This document shows, one piece after another, positions 20,549 through 22,142 of a DNA stretch of 22,142 bases. The notes below the pieces were generated by a model, which worked only from the letters and a program-made list of their open reading frames with translations, was not told the origin of the DNA and did no database searches. The number at the start of each line of letters is the position of its first letter. The first letter of the stretch is position 1. The stretch is from Candidatus Bathyarchaeota archaeon (lineage in GTDB: Archaea; Thermoproteota; Bathyarchaeia; Bathyarchaeales; Bathycorpusculaceae): assembly GCA_018396615.1 (NCBI GenBank), contig JAGTQT010000009.1:1-22142 (forward strand). Reading direction: 5' to 3'. A program made the translations under genes and the position numbers.

Positions 20549-22142
20549 CTAAAAGAACTCTGTCAGACTCCTAGTTTCCTTTTGCACAGTTTTAGACTCC
20601 AACAGTTGCTCTTCAGTGATTCCAAAGCTTTCAAGGATCCGAACCGCAGCAGGCACAACCTGCCTATTCACATAATACTCAACGTCAACTTCATCGTACG
20701 AAGCAAACACATGAGGCTTAACCCTCTCATACAAGCGACCCGAACCAGTAACTACAACGTAACCGACCTTGTCGCCGACCGTTAACTCCCAGCCTGCCTT
20801 TCTAAGCATTTTTGCTGCCTCAACATGAGAAGTCTTAACAGCGTATTCCTCAGCAGGCTTAGTCAAAGTCTTCCATATCACAAGGTCACGGTAAGGACAC
20901 TGCTTCTGCCTTAGTTTGCGGATGAAAAGCTGCACAATCTTGACGGCTTTTTCAGGCGAGTTATCCTTCAAAACAGTTTCCAACACCTTCTCCTGCACAT
21001 TTCTGGCTATTGTCGCCCAGTCTCCGCGTATGACCTCCAAACCAACAATCTCAAGCTGTCCCTCGGGCAGAAGCCCAGCATAACGCTTCTTGGCTTCAGT
21101 GAAAAAGACCCTTGTGTAAACCTTGTCCAGTTTTATCTCCAGCCCAAGCTTCTGCGCTATTTCAGCCATGATCCAGCAGATTTTCTGAGGTTCATTCTTT
21201 ACAAAGATACTGTCAGTATCCCCGTAGATGACTTTTAAGCCGGTTTTCCGAGCAATTTCGATAGTGTTTGCTATTATATACCTTCCCCATGCGGTAGCTG
21301 CCTCGGCAACAGGTTTTACATACCACCGCGCTCCAATCCATCCAGCATAGCCATAAGACGCATTCGCAATGACTTTAACAGCTTTCTGACGGGCATCCAA
21401 AACCCTGTATTCTCCGCTTCCAACAGGAACCTTACCCATTTCAGAACGTATATCATCACGAACAGCTATCAGATACAGAAGAGCATTTTTATAGAAACCC
21501 GCAGGCTCTTTGCGAAAGCGATGTTTAACCTCCGGCGTCTCATACACTTCTTCCGCAGGCACAGGCTCTTTTTCCAAGACATACGTGTCCGGAGACAGGT
21601 TATACTTTATCATGATGGTCGGGTACATCGATTTGAAGTCCAAAACAGCCACATCGCCATGGATGCCAGCCTCAGGCTTAAGCACTATAGCGCCAGTATA
21701 CGGCCTGTAGGGTTGCTCCACTCTTCTTGGAATAAGTTCGCCAGTATTGCGAGTTTGCTTTATCATAAACCATTCAACTCTAAAGCCCGCTGCAGCAGTT
21801 CCAACATGATCCAAAGGGAGACAGGTAAGATTGGAAAGCTGAATGGCAAAGTCAAGAATCGCTTCAGCTATGCCCATAATGCATTGAACATTTTCTGACG
21901 AGAATTTCTTTAGGAACTTACGCTTCTCCGCGTTATTCCAGTAGTCTGCCACATCAATATCACTGATGAGGATGCGTTCACTAATTTTCATCACGCCTAG
22001 GTAGTCTGCAAAGCTTTCCAGAGTCTTCAGCTTAACCTCAGGGAACTCGTCAACAAAATCAGCCAAGTCCAAGTTGACTCTTCCAGTCACTGAAATGTGG
22101 CCGTAAACACTTGTATGAGGCTCTGTCTTTGAAGGATAACTC
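20549..22142 (-). CDS. polB: Family B DNA polymerase, C-terminal part, N-terminus beyond the window
   Basis: This is the replicative or repair DNA polymerase of archaea. About 530 residues are present and the frame stays open to the window edge (the GTG at 22090 is internal). Polymerase motifs are intact: motif A VLDFKSMYPTIMIKYNLSPD, motif B KVIANASYGYAGWIG and motif C YGDTDSIFV, followed by thumb residues YYVNRQVVPAAVRILESFG. The exonuclease end is partly visible: the position of Exo III (YxxxD, as in YSREDA) reads FSSENV, so the Tyr is Phe (21902-21904) and the metal-binding Asp is Asn (21890-21892). Proofreading may be lost; Exo I and II are outside the window. The C-terminus TRSLTEFF resembles a PCNA-binding PIP box with Thr for the usual Gln. 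It converges on dnaG. Confidence 0.95.
   Translation of the reverse strand, partial: SYPSKTEPHTSVYGHISVTGRVNLDLADFVDEFPEVKLKTLESFADYLGVMKISERILISDIDVADYWNNAEKRKFLKKFSSENVQCIMGIAEAILDFAIQLSNLTCLPLDHVGTAAAGFRVEWFMIKQTRNTGELIPRRVEQPYRPYTGAIVLKPEAGIHGDVAVLDFKSMYPTIMIKYNLSPDTYVLEKEPVPAEEVYETPEVKHRFRKEPAGFYKNALLYLIAVRDDIRSEMGKVPVGSGEYRVLDARQKAVKVIANASYGYAGWIGARWYVKPVAEAATAWGRYIIANTIEIARKTGLKVIYGDTDSIFVKNEPQKICWIMAEIAQKLGLEIKLDKVYTRVFFTEAKKRYAGLLPEGQLEIVGLEVIRGDWATIARNVQEKVLETVLKDNSPEKAVKIVQLFIRKLRQKQCPYRDLVIWKTLTKPAEEYAVKTSHVEAAKMLRKAGWELTVGDKVGYVVVTGSGRLYERVKPHVFASYDEVDVEYYVNRQVVPAAVRILESFGITEEQLLESKTVQKETRSLTEFF

Noticed and set aside
1..22142. CRISPR arrays, insertion sequences, prophage genes or long direct repeats
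   Set aside because: None seen; gene content is housekeeping and composition looks uniform.

Overview
The window reads as a chromosomal stretch of an archaeon. Diagnostic genes are an archaeal-type alanyl-tRNA synthetase, archaeal DnaG, the agmatidine synthase TiaS, the rRNA acp-transferase Tsr3, a two-subunit 2-oxoacid:ferredoxin oxidoreductase and a family B DNA polymerase. TATA-like boxes lie about 25 bases before many genes, and TTG and GTG starts are common. The mix (OFOR, coenzyme-B12-type ribonucleotide reductase, rubredoxin, superoxide dismutase) suits an anaerobe with some oxygen defence. A TACK-type lineage such as Bathyarchaeia is my best guess, but nothing seen by eye settles it.

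Layout. 1-1185 (minus) is the start of a class II ribonucleotide reductase running off the left edge, preceded by rubredoxin. 1491-3837 (minus) is a tight sulfur-handling operon in the order tusA, dsrE-like, iscS, iscU, small Cys-rich protein; its IscS has Asp where the PLP lysine should be. 4049-6662 (plus) encodes the OFOR alpha(gamma-alpha fused) and beta subunits, followed by sod. 7398-8750 (minus) is a surface-anchored beta-helix protein. 8869-9207 (plus) is a thioredoxin-like protein, convergent and overlapping with tsr3, which itself overlaps nnr (minus, 9200-11246). 11408-13080 (plus) holds a stand-alone RAM-domain protein and tiaS. A small membrane protein (minus) and a FUN14 protein (plus) diverge from 13307-13423. 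alaS fills 13904-16693, followed by an alkyltransferase-like protein (minus).

17300-17767 has no convincing protein gene but has a strong TATA box and a nested set of helices. One hairpin fits the archaeal H/ACA guide geometry (7-nt by 7-nt pocket, 7-bp lower stem, ACA directly after it, 14 nt from the pocket). Then come tyrS, a small Toprim protein, dnaG and, convergent, the C-terminal part of a family B DNA polymerase running off the right edge.

Main points for a second look: the PLP-lysine-less IscS beside TusA and DsrE; the candidate H/ACA-like RNA; dnaG and the 74-residue membrane protein, both with a strong Shine-Dalgarno placed for an ACG rather than a normal start codon; the polymerase's Exo III motif, which has lost both key residues; and the apparent frame break at the ribonucleotide reductase active site.
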